Origin: Mechercharimyces sp. CAU 1602
GTDB taxonomy: Bacteria > Bacillota > Bacilli > Thermoactinomycetales > JANTPT01
DNA length: 64,000 bases
Assembly: GCF_024753565.1 (NCBI RefSeq)
Contig: NZ_JANTPT010000002.1
Location: 214,210-278,209 of the forward strand
Reading direction: 5' to 3'
This document shows, in pieces, positions 25,305 to 36,144 of this stretch. Position numbers and translations under genes: made by a program. The notes beneath the pieces were generated by a model that searched no databases, was not told the origin of the DNA, and saw only the letters and a program-made list of their open reading frames with translations. Position 1 is the stretch's first letter, and each line of letters starts with the position of its first letter.

Positions 25305-26381
25305 CTATTCGCTTGCCTCTTTCAGGAGTGAGGATTGCTCTTCTAAAACGAGTGAATCAATCACTTCATCCAAATCACCATCTAGGATTAGCTCCAGCTT
25401 ATGCAGCGTTAACCCTATCCGGTGGTCGGTTACCCGACTTTGCGGATAGTTATAGGTTCGGATACGCTCACTGCGATCTCCTGAGCCCACTTGAGATTTT
25501 CGAGCGTCTGCCATCTTTGCCGCTTCTTCTTGTTGCTTCTGATCCAACAGACGAGCTCGTAGTACGCGCATCGCTTTATCTTTATTCTTAATCTGTGACT
25601 TTTCATCCTGGCACGAAACCACCACACCGGTTGGAAGGTGCGTAATCCGTACCGCAGACTTAGTCGTATTTACACTTTGTCCTCCCGGCCCACTGGAACA
25701 AAATGTATCAATGCGCAAATCCTTATCATGAACTTCAATATCTACTTCTTCCGCTTCTGGCAACACAGCGACAGTAGCTGTGGATGTGTGAATACGTCCC
25801 CCTGACTCCGTAGTTGGTACACGTTGCACACGATGAGCACCACTTTCATACTTTAAGCGACTGTACGCTCCCCTCCCCTGAATAGAGAAGACTACTTCTT
25901 TAAAGCCGCCTAGGCCAGTGGTGTTCGTTTCTAAGATTTCAGTCTTCCAACCTAAACGCTCTGCATAGCGAGAGTACATACGATACAGATTGGAAGCAAA
26001 TAACGCTGCTTCTTCCCCCCCAGCTGCGCCCCGAATCTCGACAATAACGTTTTTATCATCATTGGGATCTTTTGGAAGAAGCAATACTTTGATGCGTTCT
26101 TCAAGCGATTCTTTCGCTGTGGTCAGCTCATCAATCTCCGCTTTTACCATTTCACGCATCTCATCGTCCATTTTATCTGCTTGCATGGAACGAGCACCTT
26201 CTAATTCTTCAAGGACTTGCTTATACTCCATATATGCTTGATGTTTTCCCTCTAAATCAGATTGCTCTTTTGAATATTGACGTAACCGCTTCGGGTCATT
26301 TAACACTTCTGGATCCATAAGGAGGCGATTCAACTCCTCATAGCGATCATGAATCGATTCCAATCGATGTAACACAGGCAC
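25305..26381 (-). CDS. prfA: Peptide chain release factor 1
   Basis: Recognises UAA and UAG stop codons and triggers peptide release. 358 residues. The catalytic GGQ lies in [17 protein letters not shown] (about 230-246), and the [13 protein letters not shown] and [19 protein letters not shown] blocks are intact. Upstream of prmC. Confidence 0.98.
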   Translation of the reverse strand: MPVLHRLESIHDRYEELNRLLMDPEVLNDPKRLRQYSKEQSDLEGKHQAYMEYKQVLEELEGARSMQADKMDDEMREMVKAEIDELTTAKESLEERIKVLLLPKDPNDDKNVIVEIRGAAGGEEAALFASNLYRMYSRYAERLGWKTEILETNTTGLGGFKEVVFSIQGRGAYSRLKYESGAHRVQRVPTTESGGRIHTSTATVAVLPEAEEVDIEVHDKDLRIDTFCSSGPGGQSVNTTKSAVRITHLPTGVVVSCQDEKSQIKNKDKAMRVLRARLLDQKQQEEAAKMADARKSQVGSGDRSERIRTYNYPQSRVTDHRIGLTLHKLELILDGDLDEVIDSLVLEEQSSLLKEASE

Positions 26382-26584
26382 TTCACTCCACTTCTAAAAT
26401 AAGCCACTCCTCCTATTATAGTTGACCGAGGCAGGAAGCGTCAAAGCCGGGTATACCGCCACCGCTGACTGGGAATAGCCTAAAGCTAGAGAAATGATGG
26501 AGTAACCCCCCTTTTTACTTCTCCACTCCCCTAAAATCTGATAGGATGGAGTAAGAAATCATAATAGAACGTGAGGCGATTGGT

Positions 26585-27601
26585 TTGTTAGAAATCTTAT
26601 CGATGATATTCACCTTTCTCCCGTTTATCTTCATTCTCGTACTCGCTAATGTCGTAGATCGGTTACGATCAGGAGGAGACAACCCATCTGCCGGAACGGT
26701 TGTGGGAGTTATTACGATTCTTCTTACTGTCGGTTTACTCCTACTCTCATGGTTGTTAGCGATCGGTAACATGATGCTACCCGCTTTTACGGGAGAAACC
26801 ATCACACAAGCAAACACGTCCGCACTGTTTATGGAGAAACTTCCTTATATCGTCGGAATCAGCATTTCCACGCTATTGGGTATGTTCTTGCTCATTCCAG
26901 CCGTGCGACGACTAGTGGCAAAAGTGATTCCCATTAACCCCACACAGCAAGTACACGCTGTCTCCCTCTCCTTTTCCACCCTGATCCTGTTGCAAATGTT
27001 TATGACATTAGGAATGGGACTAGACAGTTTAGCCGATTTGGAGCAGCAGATGCCACTTGCATCCATCTGGGCACAAGATATTATGCTCTTCATCCTGGGA
27101 TTACTTGGAGTTGGGTGGGTGGTTCGTCATCAGTTGACTCCCACTTTGAATCGATTAGGCATCGTTTTACCCACCCTTTCTAATGTGGCAACAGGAGTAT
27201 TTATGGGCTTTGCTTTATTTGCGATTATCATCAGTATTGAGTTGATTTTCAACTATTTAGGTATAGCGATGACAAATAAAGAAGTTGAAGATGCGACAGA
27301 AAGTTTGATCGGGCCTCTAACCGCATCCCTTCCGGGTGTGCTTACACTCGGGTTCGCCGCTGCACTCGGAGAAGAAACGATCTTTCGTGGTGCATTATTG
27401 CCCCGCTTTGGTCTCGTATTAAGCTCACTCTTATTCGCCTTACTCCACAGCCAATATGGATTGAGCTCCTCTACATTTATCGTCTTTATACTCGGTCTAA
27501 TCCTTGGAGTCATTCGCATGCGCACCAACACAACGACAGCTATGCTTACGCATGCCACCTATAATATCTCACTCGGTCTTATCGCCCTGTACGCGACATA
27601 A
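26585..27601 (+). CDS. CPBP family intramembrane metalloprotease
   Basis: 338-residue polytopic membrane protein. The CPBP/CAAX protease motifs are present in the C-terminal third: EETIFRG (motif 1), a following HSQYG (motif 2) and a later histidine in LTHATYNI (motif 3). These form a glutamate/histidine metal site in the membrane. Such proteins process prenylated peptides or protect against bacteriocins; the role here is unknown. The start is a TTG at 26585 with a GTGAGGCG site; an ATG at codon 7 is the alternative. It is inserted between prfA and tdk, which adjoin in Bacillus. Confidence 0.88.
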   Translation: MLEILSMIFTFLPFIFILVLANVVDRLRSGGDNPSAGTVVGVITILLTVGLLLLSWLLAIGNMMLPAFTGETITQANTSALFMEKLPYIVGISISTLLGMFLLIPAVRRLVAKVIPINPTQQVHAVSLSFSTLILLQMFMTLGMGLDSLADLEQQMPLASIWAQDIMLFILGLLGVGWVVRHQLTPTLNRLGIVLPTLSNVATGVFMGFALFAIIISIELIFNYLGIAMTNKEVEDATESLIGPLTASLPGVLTLGFAAALGEETIFRGALLPRFGLVLSSLLFALLHSQYGLSSSTFIVFILGLILGVIRMRTNTTTAMLTHATYNISLGLIALYAT

Positions 27602-27608
27602 GAAAGCT

Positions 27609-27640
27609 AAAAGCGGAGGAAAATTTATTCCTCCGCTTTT
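27609..27640. terminator. Bidirectional terminator
   Basis: Perfect 13-bp stem (27609-27621 with 27628-27640), six-base loop, with A and T runs on both sides. It ends both the CPBP gene and the convergent lipoprotein gene. Confidence 0.9.
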
Positions 27641-27649
27641 GCTATGCTC

Positions 27650-28081
27650 CTACTCTGCTGTTCCTCCCAAGAGGCGCTCTAACCAAGAAGTTGGTTTCTT
27701 TTTCACCTTGACATCCACACGATACCGAGGCATCGCTATTTGCACTTTTTTCTCCACCTCGGTTTGTAAGCGTGCCATTTCTTGCTTATTTAACTGAGCG
27801 ACAGGGACCACATTTACTTCTGCATCAGGACCTGTGATCCTAGCTTTTGCCTCTTTTACCCCATTTACCATCTTTGCTGTCTCTACCATTTTCTTTTGAT
27901 CACTACCCACAGTTGCTGTGTTCCAATCGCCAACGCGTAAATTGGGATTAGCATTGGACAAACCGTGATAACCATCATCACTTTTATAGCGCTGATTCGC
28001 CTCTTGCTCAGAAGAACAAGCTGTAACAAGTCCTATTACGAGTAGTACCAGCAAAAATCCTTTTCCGATTCGCTTGAGCAT
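27650..28081 (-). CDS. YhcN/YlaJ family sporulation lipoprotein
   Basis: 143-residue lipoprotein. The signal peptide ends in the lipobox LVTACSS (Cys22). The mature part has the YhcN/YlaJ pattern: a motif around VNGVKEAKARITGPDAEV and a C-terminal VEKKVQIAMPRYRVDVKV, related to spore coat or forespore membrane lipoproteins. It is probably anchored to a spore membrane. Confidence 0.85.
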   Translation of the reverse strand: MLKRIGKGFLLVLLVIGLVTACSSEQEANQRYKSDDGYHGLSNANPNLRVGDWNTATVGSDQKKMVETAKMVNGVKEAKARITGPDAEVNVVPVAQLNKQEMARLQTEVEKKVQIAMPRYRVDVKVKKKPTSWLERLLGGTAE

Positions 28082-28151
28082 AAAGGCACCTCCCTGTCCT
28101 TAGTATGTACAAAGGACAAGGCTAGAGATGATGCTATTTTGTACCACTACT

Positions 28152-28751
28152 CTACAGTTCTACTTGGTGACAGTGACGACAACGCGCCTCATACTGTTCA
28201 GCCGCACCCACTTGAATTATCGAATCATCCTTTTTCGCTGGTTGCTGCTGCAATAAACGCTGTGTACGGCTAGCAGGAGCCCCGCAATGAACACAGATAG
28301 CTTGCAGCTTCGTAACGTGTTCGGCAACGGCTAATAACTGCGGTGTGGGACCAAATGGGTGACCACGAAAATCTTGATCCAAACCTGCACAAATCACTCT
28401 TTTTCCTTCTGTTGCCATCCGGCTAGCCACTTCTACAATTTCGTCATCAAAAAACTGTACCTCATCGATTGCTACAACCTGCACTTCATCCGGTAAGCTA
28501 GCCCAAATTTCTTGCGCAACATTTACCGAGATGGCCTCCACATGAAGACCATTATGTGAACTGATCTCCCCTGCCCGATAACGATCATCAATCTTGGGCT
28601 TATAAACAACAACTCGCATCCTTGCAATACGCGCGCGTCGAATTCGCCGGATCAACTCTTCGCTCTTACCCGAAAACATTCCTCCGCAGATAATCTCAAT
28701 CCACCCCTCACGCGGAGGAATCGCACCTTGTTGCATATATATGATGTTCAT
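28152..28751 (-). CDS. tdk: Thymidine kinase
   Basis: Phosphorylates thymidine to dTMP. 199 residues, type II kinase. The P-loop [14 protein letters not shown] is at about 22-35, and DEVQFFDDE forms the Walker B/lid region. Structural zinc ligands are CVHCGAP and CRHCHQ near the C-terminus. The start is uncertain: the ATG at 28751 touches its GGAG site, while the ATG at codon 6 is too far from it. In Bacillus order between rpmE and prfA, with two added genes next to it. Confidence 0.96.
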   Translation of the reverse strand: MNIIYMQQGAIPPREGWIEIICGGMFSGKSEELIRRIRRARIARMRVVVYKPKIDDRYRAGEISSHNGLHVEAISVNVAQEIWASLPDEVQVVAIDEVQFFDDEIVEVASRMATEGKRVICAGLDQDFRGHPFGPTPQLLAVAEHVTKLQAICVHCGAPASRTQRLLQQQPAKKDDSIIQVGAAEQYEARCRHCHQVEL

Positions 28752-28778
28752 CTCCTTCTTCCCCAGTTAAAAAGCAAA

Positions 28779-28805
28779 AACAGGCGAGCTAGGCGCTCAC
28801 CTGTT
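28779..28805 (-). terminator. Intrinsic terminator of rpmE
   Basis: Eleven-pair stem (28779-28789 with 28795-28805, one G-U pair), five-base loop, followed on the minus strand by TTTTTGCTTTTT. Confidence 0.85.
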
Positions 28806-28851
28806 TCCGGAAAAAACCATCCCACATGGCTCTTCCTATCTTATGAAGTAA

Positions 28852-29052
28852 TTACTTCATGTTATATTTTTTCTTAAAGCGATCGACACGACCACCTGCG
28901 TTGATCAGTTTCTGCTTACCTGTATAGAAAGGATGGCATTCCGAACAAATATCCACACGCAAGGATTCTTTGGTCGAACCTGTTTCAAATGTGTTACCGC
29001 ATGCACATGTCACGGTCGTCATTTTATATTCGGGATGAATTGCTGTTTTCAT
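28852..29052 (-). CDS. rpmE: 50S ribosomal protein L31, zinc-binding form
   Basis: 66 residues. Four cysteines (TCACGNTF and ICSECHPFY) form the zinc site of the primary, C+ type of L31, which also stores zinc. The ATG at 29052 is preferred over the upstream GTG because AGAGGTGA precedes it. Located between rho and tdk in Bacillus order. Confidence 0.97.
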   Translation of the reverse strand: MKTAIHPEYKMTTVTCACGNTFETGSTKESLRVDICSECHPFYTGKQKLINAGGRVDRFKKKYNMK

Positions 29053-29158
29053 AACCCTCACCTCTTTCTTCTACCCATCCGCTATTCGTATCTTGAAACT
29101 CTGGATCATTATAGCATGCCACATCTTTTTTCGCAACAGAGGTGCTGATCTTGTACAT

Positions 29159-30112
29159 TTATGGTAGGACGGAGAGAGGATCAATCGGATTATCATGCTT
29201 TCGCACCTCCAGATGGAGATGAACACCCGTAGAGTCCCCGGTCGTTCCCATATATCCCAGTGCTTCTCCCCTACCTAACCGTTGCCCTTTACTAACAATG
29301 AGCTTACTTAAGTGTGCATAGTACGTAACCCAACCACCACCATGATCAACGACAACTAAATTTCCGTAGCCACCACTATAGCCTGCGCGGGTGACCTCAC
29401 CCGCTTTAGCACTTACAATAACATTGGCCGACTTGTTAGCGTTGGTGATATCCATCCCCTTATGCATGGCACCTCCACGCCAACCAAAACGACTGGTGAT
29501 TTGCCCTTTTACTGGCCAGATAAAACCAGAAGTAGCATCCACCTTCGCCTTCGATTTCGATGTGGCTAATGCCACTTTCTCTTTTTTGATTTTTTCTTTA
29601 CTGGGAACGCGAATAACCTGTCCTACGTAGAGAAGTTCTAAATCTTCCTTTTCATTTAGTACGCGCAACAAAGAAGGACTGGTCTTATATTTCTTTGCCA
29701 GACTCTTGATCGTATCTTTTTCCTGAACACGCACACGCTTTACTTGGTACGGCATCTTAATCTTTTGACCTGGGTAAATTGCCCAATCGTTGGTAATTCC
29801 GTTGTGAAGAGCGATCTCTTTGGGAGTAGTTCCATACTTTCTTCCAATTCCATAAAGAGTATCCCCCCCTTTAACACGATAGACGACTTCATCCAATACA
29901 GGGGTGGCCAAATGGTCTTCATCCACGGATGCGATCGGATTTAAATACTGCACCAGTGCTTGTTGCGCAACTTTCTCTTCTTTGGTATCCATACGCTCTG
30001 GTGGGAGGAATTCATCTGTATCCATGGCCAGTGCGGTTGAACTGTTACCAGTAACCCAAGTTACTGTACATAAGGAAAGCGAAGAAGCGAGAAGGGCTTT
30101 TTTATTGGTCAT
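29159..30112 (-). CDS. Secreted LysM/M23 peptidoglycan endopeptidase
   Basis: 317-residue exported wall enzyme. A signal peptide (ends near ALA) is followed by two LysM domains (about 77-120 and 124-170) that bind peptidoglycan, a Lys-rich linker, and an M23 metallopeptidase domain (about 195-317). The zinc ligands are visible as His and Asp in MHKGMDI and His in GVHLHLEVR. It should cut peptide cross-bridges during growth or sporulation. The start at 30112 has GAGGTGATGAG before it. Inserted between rpmE and rho. Confidence 0.93.
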   Translation of the reverse strand: MTNKKALLASSLSLCTVTWVTGNSSTALAMDTDEFLPPERMDTKEEKVAQQALVQYLNPIASVDEDHLATPVLDEVVYRVKGGDTLYGIGRKYGTTPKEIALHNGITNDWAIYPGQKIKMPYQVKRVRVQEKDTIKSLAKKYKTSPSLLRVLNEKEDLELLYVGQVIRVPSKEKIKKEKVALATSKSKAKVDATSGFIWPVKGQITSRFGWRGGAMHKGMDITNANKSANVIVSAKAGEVTRAGYSGGYGNLVVVDHGGGWVTYYAHLSKLIVSKGQRLGRGEALGYMGTTGDSTGVHLHLEVRKHDNPIDPLSVLP

Positions 30113-30199
30113 CTCATCACCTCGCACCTAGGTTTCATAAAAGAAAAATAAGTTCTCTCCAATCCTTATGTGCGGGAATGAGACAGTATGACACTTCCT

Positions 30200-31510
30200 T
30201 TAAGAAGCATTTGTGGAGGAACGGGGGTTGTTCGTCTGTAATGAGGATAAAAATTCTTCGTTTGTCTTATAATAGCGCAGTTTTCGCAAAAACGCTTCCA
30301 CGTAATCTGGGCTATCAGACATCGTTTTGCGCAGTGACCACAACTTTTCTAAATCCTCTTTCGATAAAAGTAGCTCTTCACGCCTTGTCCCAGAGCGTCG
30401 CAAGTCGATAGCCGGAAATACCCGTCGCTCGGCTAATCTTCGTTCAAGATGAAGTTCCATATTACCAGTTCCTTTAAACTCCTCATATATCACATCATCC
30501 ATGCGCGAACCCGTATCAACCAATGCAGTCGCCAAGATGGTCAGGCTACCGCCCTCTTCAATATTACGCGCGGCACCAAAGAATCGCTTTGGTCGATGAA
30601 AAGCCGCCGGATCTATACCTCCAGAAAGGGTACGACCACTTGGAGGAATCACTAAATTGTATGCGCGCGCCAAACGCGTAATACTATCTAAGAGAATTAC
30701 CACGTCTTTCTTCTGTTCTACTAACCTTTGCGCACGATCCATTACAAGCTCTGCCACTTTGATATGATTTTCTGGCACCTCATCAAAAGTAGAACTTACA
30801 ACTTCCCCTTTAACAGAGCGCTGCATATCCGTTACTTCTTCTGGTCGTTCGTCAATCAAGAGGACAAACAACTCTACCTCAGGATGGTTCGTTGTAATGC
30901 TATTGGCAATCTCCTTAAGTAGCATCGTTTTCCCAGCTTTAGGTTGCGCCACCACTAAACCACGCTGTCCCAATCCTACTGGGGTCACCATATCCATAAT
31001 ACGGGTTGATAACTGTTCTGGTTGCGTTTCTAAAAAAAGCTTTTGCTGCGGATATAATGGAGTTAAGGAGGAGAACTGAGGGCGGTTTTGAATGCGATGC
31101 GGATCTTCACCATTTACTGCCTCCACGTGGAGGAGTCCATAATAACGCTCATTCTCTTTCGGTGGACGCACCTTTCCAGCTACTAAATCTCCCGAGCGCA
31201 AACTAAAACGACGAATTTGTGAGGCAGAGATATAGATGTCCTCTTTGGAGGGAAGGTATTGATGAGCCCGCAAAAATCCATATCCATCTGCCATCATATC
31301 AAGAACCCCTGACATAAACAGAAGTCCTTCTGCCTCCGCATTCGCCTTTAAGATAGCGAGAACGAGCTCTTTTTTCTTCATCTGACTATAGTAGGGAATA
31401 TGATAATCCCTCGCTAATTGGAATAAATCCGCCATCCGGCTCGACTCTAATACTTTCAATGTTACTTCCATTTTTAACAACGTCACCACACTATTTTTTT
31501 GAATTCTCAA
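30200..31510 (-). CDS. rho: Transcription termination factor Rho
   Basis: Hexameric RNA helicase that ends transcription. 436 residues from a TTG start. The N-terminal RNA-binding domain contains [20 protein letters not shown]; the motor domain has Walker [14 protein letters not shown] and Walker [16 protein letters not shown]. The start is unsure: TTG at 31510 has GAGGA nine bases upstream, while ATG at 31471 matches the usual Rho N-terminus better but lacks a ribosome site. A three-codon ATG-GAT-TGA overlaps the TTG. Confidence 0.97.
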   Translation of the reverse strand: MRIQKNSVVTLLKMEVTLKVLESSRMADLFQLARDYHIPYYSQMKKKELVLAILKANAEAEGLLFMSGVLDMMADGYGFLRAHQYLPSKEDIYISASQIRRFSLRSGDLVAGKVRPPKENERYYGLLHVEAVNGEDPHRIQNRPQFSSLTPLYPQQKLFLETQPEQLSTRIMDMVTPVGLGQRGLVVAQPKAGKTMLLKEIANSITTNHPEVELFVLLIDERPEEVTDMQRSVKGEVVSSTFDEVPENHIKVAELVMDRAQRLVEQKKDVVILLDSITRLARAYNLVIPPSGRTLSGGIDPAAFHRPKRFFGAARNIEEGGSLTILATALVDTGSRMDDVIYEEFKGTGNMELHLERRLAERRVFPAIDLRRSGTRREELLLSKEDLEKLWSLRKTMSDSPDYVEAFLRKLRYYKTNEEFLSSLQTNNPRSSTNAS

Positions 31511-31536
31511 TCCATTTTATCCTCATATGAACCAAC

Positions 31537-32508
31537 CTATTCCTGTCCCAAAACGAGATTCGGTTTCTTCTCCAAACGATGCTTTCCTTCAACAAAGCGA
31601 ACCGTTCCCGTTTTAGCACGCATCACCAAAGAATGCGTCGTCGCAACGGTTCCACTGTAACGAACCCCTTGTAATAACTCTCCGTCCGTCACACCCGTAG
31701 CAGCAAAAATCGCATCATCCCCTTTGACGAGGTCGTTCATATACAAAATCTGATTTACTTCCCGGATCCCCATCTTTGCACAGCGTTCGACCTGCTCATC
31801 ATTTTCCGGCAACAGTCGACCTTGCAGTTCTCCACCTAAACATTTCAAAGCAACAGCTGCCAACACACCTTCTGGAGCTCCACCACTCCCAAACAAGATA
31901 TCTACCCCTGTGTCGGGAAAGGCTGTATTCATCGCTGCTGCTACATCACCATCCGGTATGAGCTTGATACGCGCTCCTGCTGCTCGCACTTCTTCGATCA
32001 GCTTGGCATGGCGAGGACGATCCAAGATAACCGCTACCAGATCTGCAATCTCTTTCCCCGATGCTTTCGCCACAGCTTGCAGATTATCCTTCACCGGCGC
32101 ATCAATATTAACCACGCCTACAGCATCCGGTCCAACCGCAATTTTATCCATATACATATCAGGCGCGTGCAAAAGATGACCACGCTCTGCTATCGCTACT
32201 ACTGAGAGTGCATTCCATAATCCGTGTGCAACGATGTTGGTTCCCTCAAGAGGGTCGACCGCTACATCTACTTCAGGCAAATATCCCAGACCTAATTTCT
32301 CCCCAATATAAAGCATCGGAGCCTCATCCATCTCTCCTTCGCCTATCACTACTGTGCCACGCATCGGGATGGTGTCAAACACTTTCCGCATCGCACTGGT
32401 CGCTGCTTCATCTGCTTCATCTTTTTTTCCGAATCCCATCCAACGCCCTGACTGTATGGCTGCCGCTTCTGTCACTCGAACCAATTCCATCGTTAAACTT
32501 CTTTCCAT
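31537..32508 (-). CDS. glpX: Fructose-1,6-bisphosphatase class II
   Basis: Gluconeogenic phosphatase, 323 residues. Metal-binding motifs [11 protein letters not shown] and [10 protein letters not shown] identify the GlpX family, and the substrate loop [11 protein letters not shown] is present. It lies between rho and murA as in Bacillus. Start at 32508 is supported by GGAG nine bases upstream. Confidence 0.97.
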   Translation of the reverse strand: MERSLTMELVRVTEAAAIQSGRWMGFGKKDEADEAATSAMRKVFDTIPMRGTVVIGEGEMDEAPMLYIGEKLGLGYLPEVDVAVDPLEGTNIVAHGLWNALSVVAIAERGHLLHAPDMYMDKIAVGPDAVGVVNIDAPVKDNLQAVAKASGKEIADLVAVILDRPRHAKLIEEVRAAGARIKLIPDGDVAAAMNTAFPDTGVDILFGSGGAPEGVLAAVALKCLGGELQGRLLPENDEQVERCAKMGIREVNQILYMNDLVKGDDAIFAATGVTDGELLQGVRYSGTVATTHSLVMRAKTGTVRFVEGKHRLEKKPNLVLGQE

Positions 32509-32599
32509 CGGAATCCACTCCCTATAGACATCTCATCTATATAATAGAGTATCACAATCACTTGTTATATTACACTCTATATTTGATGACAGATCTCTC

Positions 32600-33841
32600 T
32601 TACTCACTCCAAACTTCTGCTCCTAATTGCACCAATTTCCGTTCGATCTGTTCATATCCTCGCCTGATGTGATGTGTTTCTCCTACCTTGGTCACACCCT
32701 CAGCAATAAGACCCGCCACTAATAGAGCTGCCCCTGCACGCAAATCACTCGCTCGCACTTGAGTACCTGATAAGCTACTTCTCCCTTGTACGACAGCCAC
32801 TCTCCCCTGTGTACGCACGTGAGCCCCCATACGCTGTAATTCGTCAATATATTTAAAACGGCCGGAATAGATATTGTCCGTTACTAAGCTTGTTCCGTCT
32901 GCTTGCGTCAACAACGCGGTAAATGGTTGTTGTAAATCAGTGGGGAATCCGGGATAAGGTAATGTTTTTACGTCAACTGCTTGTAATCGATCGCTACCCT
33001 TCACAAAGATCTCCTCTAGCGACTCTTCTACCGTAACGCCCATCTCACGAAGTTTAGCTGTTAAAGGTTCCAAATGCTTAGGAATCACATGTTCCACAAC
33101 TACCTCGCCACCAGTAGCTGCAGCTGCGATCATATAGGTGCCTGCTTCAATCCGATCTGGAATAATGGAATGACGACAACCTCTTAGTTTTGAAGCACCC
33201 ACTATCCTGATCACATCTGTTCCCGCACCTTTAATCTTCGCACCCATAGAACAAAGCAAAGTTGCCACATCAATGATCTCTGGCTCCTTAGCCGCATTTT
33301 CAATCACCGTTTGTCCCGTCGCACATACGGCTGCCAACATAATATTAATTGTCGCACCTACACTAACTACATCTAAAAAGATACGCGCCCCGCGCAACTG
33401 ATTAGCCTCAATACGAATTTCACCCTCCTTTCGTTGTACATTTGCTCCTAGCGCTTCAAATCCCTTAATATGTTGATCAATCGGGCGCGGCCCTAGATGG
33501 CAACCGCCCGGAAAGCCAATCGTCACCTCATTAAACCGACCTAAGAGTGCACCCATTAGATAGTATGAGGCACGCATGCTCTGTACCTTCTCGTTACCGA
33601 TTGGAATATTATCGACAGTGCTCGTATCCAACGTTAGTTCATCTCCATCAACCTGTACAGTTGCACCTAGTTGTTGCAGAAGTTCACAGTAAGTCTTAAC
33701 ATCCTCAATCGCCGGTACATTTTCAATAACAACAGGCTCTTGCGCCAATAAAGTAGCCGGTATTAAAGCGACAGCACTATTTTTAGCTCCACCGATAGCA
33801 ACACTTCCTCTTAGAGGAGTTCTCCCTTTTACACACAGCAT
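32600..33841 (-). CDS. murA: UDP-N-acetylglucosamine 1-carboxyvinyltransferase
   Basis: First committed step of peptidoglycan synthesis, adding enolpyruvate to UDP-GlcNAc. 413 residues. The catalytic cysteine that fosfomycin attacks is Cys114 in [11 protein letters not shown], and the N-terminal GGAKNSAV substrate loop is intact. Position next to tal/fba corresponds to the MurA2 (murAB, murZ) paralogue of Bacillus. The ATG at 33841 is preferred over GTG at 33853 because of the GGAGGTGAG site. Confidence 0.96.
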   Translation of the reverse strand: MLCVKGRTPLRGSVAIGGAKNSAVALIPATLLAQEPVVIENVPAIEDVKTYCELLQQLGATVQVDGDELTLDTSTVDNIPIGNEKVQSMRASYYLMGALLGRFNEVTIGFPGGCHLGPRPIDQHIKGFEALGANVQRKEGEIRIEANQLRGARIFLDVVSVGATINIMLAAVCATGQTVIENAAKEPEIIDVATLLCSMGAKIKGAGTDVIRIVGASKLRGCRHSIIPDRIEAGTYMIAAAATGGEVVVEHVIPKHLEPLTAKLREMGVTVEESLEEIFVKGSDRLQAVDVKTLPYPGFPTDLQQPFTALLTQADGTSLVTDNIYSGRFKYIDELQRMGAHVRTQGRVAVVQGRSSLSGTQVRASDLRAGAALLVAGLIAEGVTKVGETHHIRRGYEQIERKLVQLGAEVWSE

Positions 33842-33894
33842 GGTCACCCTCACCTCCTCGCAAATAAAACGTTCATGTGCCTTGATAAAGGTAT

Positions 33895-33924
33895 ACCGGC
33901 GGGGAGTTTGATTCCACCGCCGGT
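33895..33924 (-). terminator. GC-rich hairpin between tal and murA
   Basis: Eight-base stem ACCGGCGG/CCGCCGGT (33895-33902 with 33917-33924). No U tract follows, so it may mark a processed or paused site rather than a strong terminator. Confidence 0.4.
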
Positions 33925-33941
33925 CGCTTAAACTACTTTCT

Positions 33942-34586
33942 CTATTTTAATGCTTGTTCCCAATCCTGTTGAAACTTCTCAATCCCTTGATCCGTAAGAG
34001 GATGACGAACCAACTGTGTCAACACTTTATATGGCACGGTAGCGATATGCGCTCCATTTAGAGCGGCCTGGGTCACATGTACCGGATGACGAGTGCTAGC
34101 AGCAATAATCTCTGACTGTAAACCGTGAATACGGAAAAGCTCTGCAACTTCCCCAATCAGGGCGATGCCGTCGTATCCGATATCGTCTAAACGCCCGATA
34201 AAAGGACTAACAAAAGAGGCACCTGCTCTCGCTGCCATCAAGGCTTGATTAGTGGAGAAGATGAGGGTAACATTTGTTTTGATTCCCTCTTGCGAAAAGC
34301 GATGTACAGCTTTTAACCCTTCTAACGTCATCGGTACCTTGATGTTAATTTGATCTGAAATTTTGGCGAGGCGGAGACCTTCTTCAATCATGCCATGCGC
34401 ATCAGGACTCATCACTTCAGCACTGACGGGGCCAGTGGTAATCCCCACGATCTCCTGCAAAACTTCCTCAAAAACTCGTCCAGATTTTGCGATCAGACTT
34501 GGGTTAGTGGTTACTCCTGAAAGCAATCCCCACTCATCAACCTCTTTAATCTCCTCAACAATGGCTGTATCAATAAAAAATTTCAT
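33942..34586 (-). CDS. tal: Transaldolase-like fructose-6-phosphate aldolase (TalC type)
   Basis: 214-residue small transaldolase subfamily protein, homologous to B. subtilis YwjH. The Schiff-base lysine lies in INIKVPMT (about 82-89) and [13 protein letters not shown] gives the N-terminal signature. Small enzymes of this family act as transaldolases or fructose-6-phosphate aldolases; Bacillus ones are transaldolases. Directly downstream of fba. Confidence 0.94.
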   Translation of the reverse strand: MKFFIDTAIVEEIKEVDEWGLLSGVTTNPSLIAKSGRVFEEVLQEIVGITTGPVSAEVMSPDAHGMIEEGLRLAKISDQINIKVPMTLEGLKAVHRFSQEGIKTNVTLIFSTNQALMAARAGASFVSPFIGRLDDIGYDGIALIGEVAELFRIHGLQSEIIAASTRHPVHVTQAALNGAHIATVPYKVLTQLVRHPLTDQGIEKFQQDWEQALK

Positions 34587-34609
34587 AATATCCTCCTCAA
34601 CCTCTTCCC

Positions 34610-35464
34610 TTATGCTTTGCCCGTACTTCCAAATAGACGCATCTTGGAACGCACGGTCTCTTTAATCGCTTCTCGTCCTGGACCTAAGTATTTACGCGGA
34701 TCAATCATATCCGGATCCGACTGTAATCGTTCACGAATCGCCTGTGTACACGTAACTTGGCTTTCCGTATTAACGTTAATTTTTCCGACACCCAGCTCAA
34801 TGGAACGTTGAATCGCCGCATCAGGAACACCCGAACCGCCGTGAAGAACGATGGGAGCATCGATCTGCCTACTTACCTCCGCAATCGTATCAAAGTTAAT
34901 CTTTGGTTCTCCTTTGTACATTCCATGTGCAGTCCCAACCGCAATCGCCATAGCATCTACCTGTGTCTCCTGCCAAAAGCGGATTGCTTCTTTTGGGTTT
35001 GCCAATTGTGCATCTGCCTCATCCACTTCAAGGTCGTCTTCCACACCGCCGATAGTACCTAATTCTCCCTCTACCGAGACCCCAACCGCATGGGCGGCTT
35101 TCACCACTTCCTGAGTAAGACGAATATTCTCTTCTAAAGGATAATGAGAACCATCAAACATCACTGAAGAGAAGCCGGCACGGATGCACTTCATCACTAC
35201 ATCAAAACTACTACCGTGATCTAAATGCAAAGCTACCGGAACATTTGCCTCTCTAGCAGCAATTTTAGCTAATGCTACTACATTTTCTAAACCCATGTAG
35301 CGAATAGCACCTTCACTTGCCCCAAAAATAAAAGGAGACTGCTCTTCTTTTGCCGCTTCCATGATTCCTTGTGTAAACTCAAGATTGTTCATATTAAATT
35401 GTCCCACAGCGAAGCCCTCTTCTTTCGCGCGAGGCAAAAAAGCTGTCATTGGTACGAGTGGCAT
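34610..35464 (-). CDS. fba: Fructose-bisphosphate aldolase class II
   Basis: Zinc-dependent glycolytic and gluconeogenic aldolase. 284 residues. Metal and substrate motifs are HLDHGSSFD (about 81-89), [12 protein letters not shown] and [10 protein letters not shown]. The ATG at 35464 has AAGGAGG upstream. Bacillus order places spo0F next; here three genes intervene. Confidence 0.97.
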   Translation of the reverse strand: MPLVPMTAFLPRAKEEGFAVGQFNMNNLEFTQGIMEAAKEEQSPFIFGASEGAIRYMGLENVVALAKIAAREANVPVALHLDHGSSFDVVMKCIRAGFSSVMFDGSHYPLEENIRLTQEVVKAAHAVGVSVEGELGTIGGVEDDLEVDEADAQLANPKEAIRFWQETQVDAMAIAVGTAHGMYKGEPKINFDTIAEVSRQIDAPIVLHGGSGVPDAAIQRSIELGVGKINVNTESQVTCTQAIRERLQSDPDMIDPRKYLGPGREAIKETVRSKMRLFGSTGKA

Positions 35465-35542
35465 TGTTACGTCCTCCTTCATTGGATGTGTGGGTGATGA
35501 TCATTCGACATTATACCACTTTCCGCTAAATGAAGTCAGCCA

Positions 35543-36046
35543 TCAATCCTGCATCTCTTCATAGATGGCTGTCATCGCACATTTAGGTGAACAGTATTCG
35601 CTGTCATCCCCTTCTTCACGCAAAAAACGTTCAATCCCTAATTCGATGCGCAATGGATCGAACGGATCAAACTCCATATGACAATACATACATGCTTTCA
35701 TCTGAGTTAGCTCAGCGAGCAGTGAAACAAACGAGATACCTTCTTCGACAAGCTCGTAGTGGGTATGTAAATGCTCTAACAACGGTTCCTGAAAATAAAA
35801 AAAGAGCGGGTCCTCTTCCTTGTAGCGACTCGGACTCCACATCACCCAAACGCCATCGGAACGATACAATGTATACACTTCTTCTGCTATTTGGACTGAT
35901 GCCCGCAATAAACTTTCATAGGTGGGAAATCGGAGAGATTCCGCTAAATTATCCAATAGTGCTCCATCAACTTCCGCTAACACCTGCGCCAGATCAACTT
36001 CATCTAATGCTGTTTCCCAGTCTATATCGTGTTCTGCCGTTGACAT
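35543..36046 (-). CDS. Uncharacterised acidic protein with a Cys4 zinc-like site
   Basis: 167 residues, not recognised. The N-terminal half is acidic and helical. The C-terminal part has a C-x2-C (Cys119, Cys122) and C-x3-C (Cys152, Cys156) pair that could bind one zinc ion, with an EYCSPKC motif resembling treble-clef or rubredoxin-like knuckles. No membrane segment or signal peptide. It sits between fba and kce on the same strand. No function is proposed. Confidence 0.7.
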   Translation of the reverse strand: MSTAEHDIDWETALDEVDLAQVLAEVDGALLDNLAESLRFPTYESLLRASVQIAEEVYTLYRSDGVWVMWSPSRYKEEDPLFFYFQEPLLEHLHTHYELVEEGISFVSLLAELTQMKACMYCHMEFDPFDPLRIELGIERFLREEGDDSEYCSPKCAMTAIYEEMQD

Positions 36047-36144
36047 GCCTCTTCAATCACCCTTATCTTCTCTATATTTCCTCTATTTTATCACAAAACT
36101 ACCTAACTGCAGTTATCCTTTCCTCTTCGCAATCTTTTACGCGC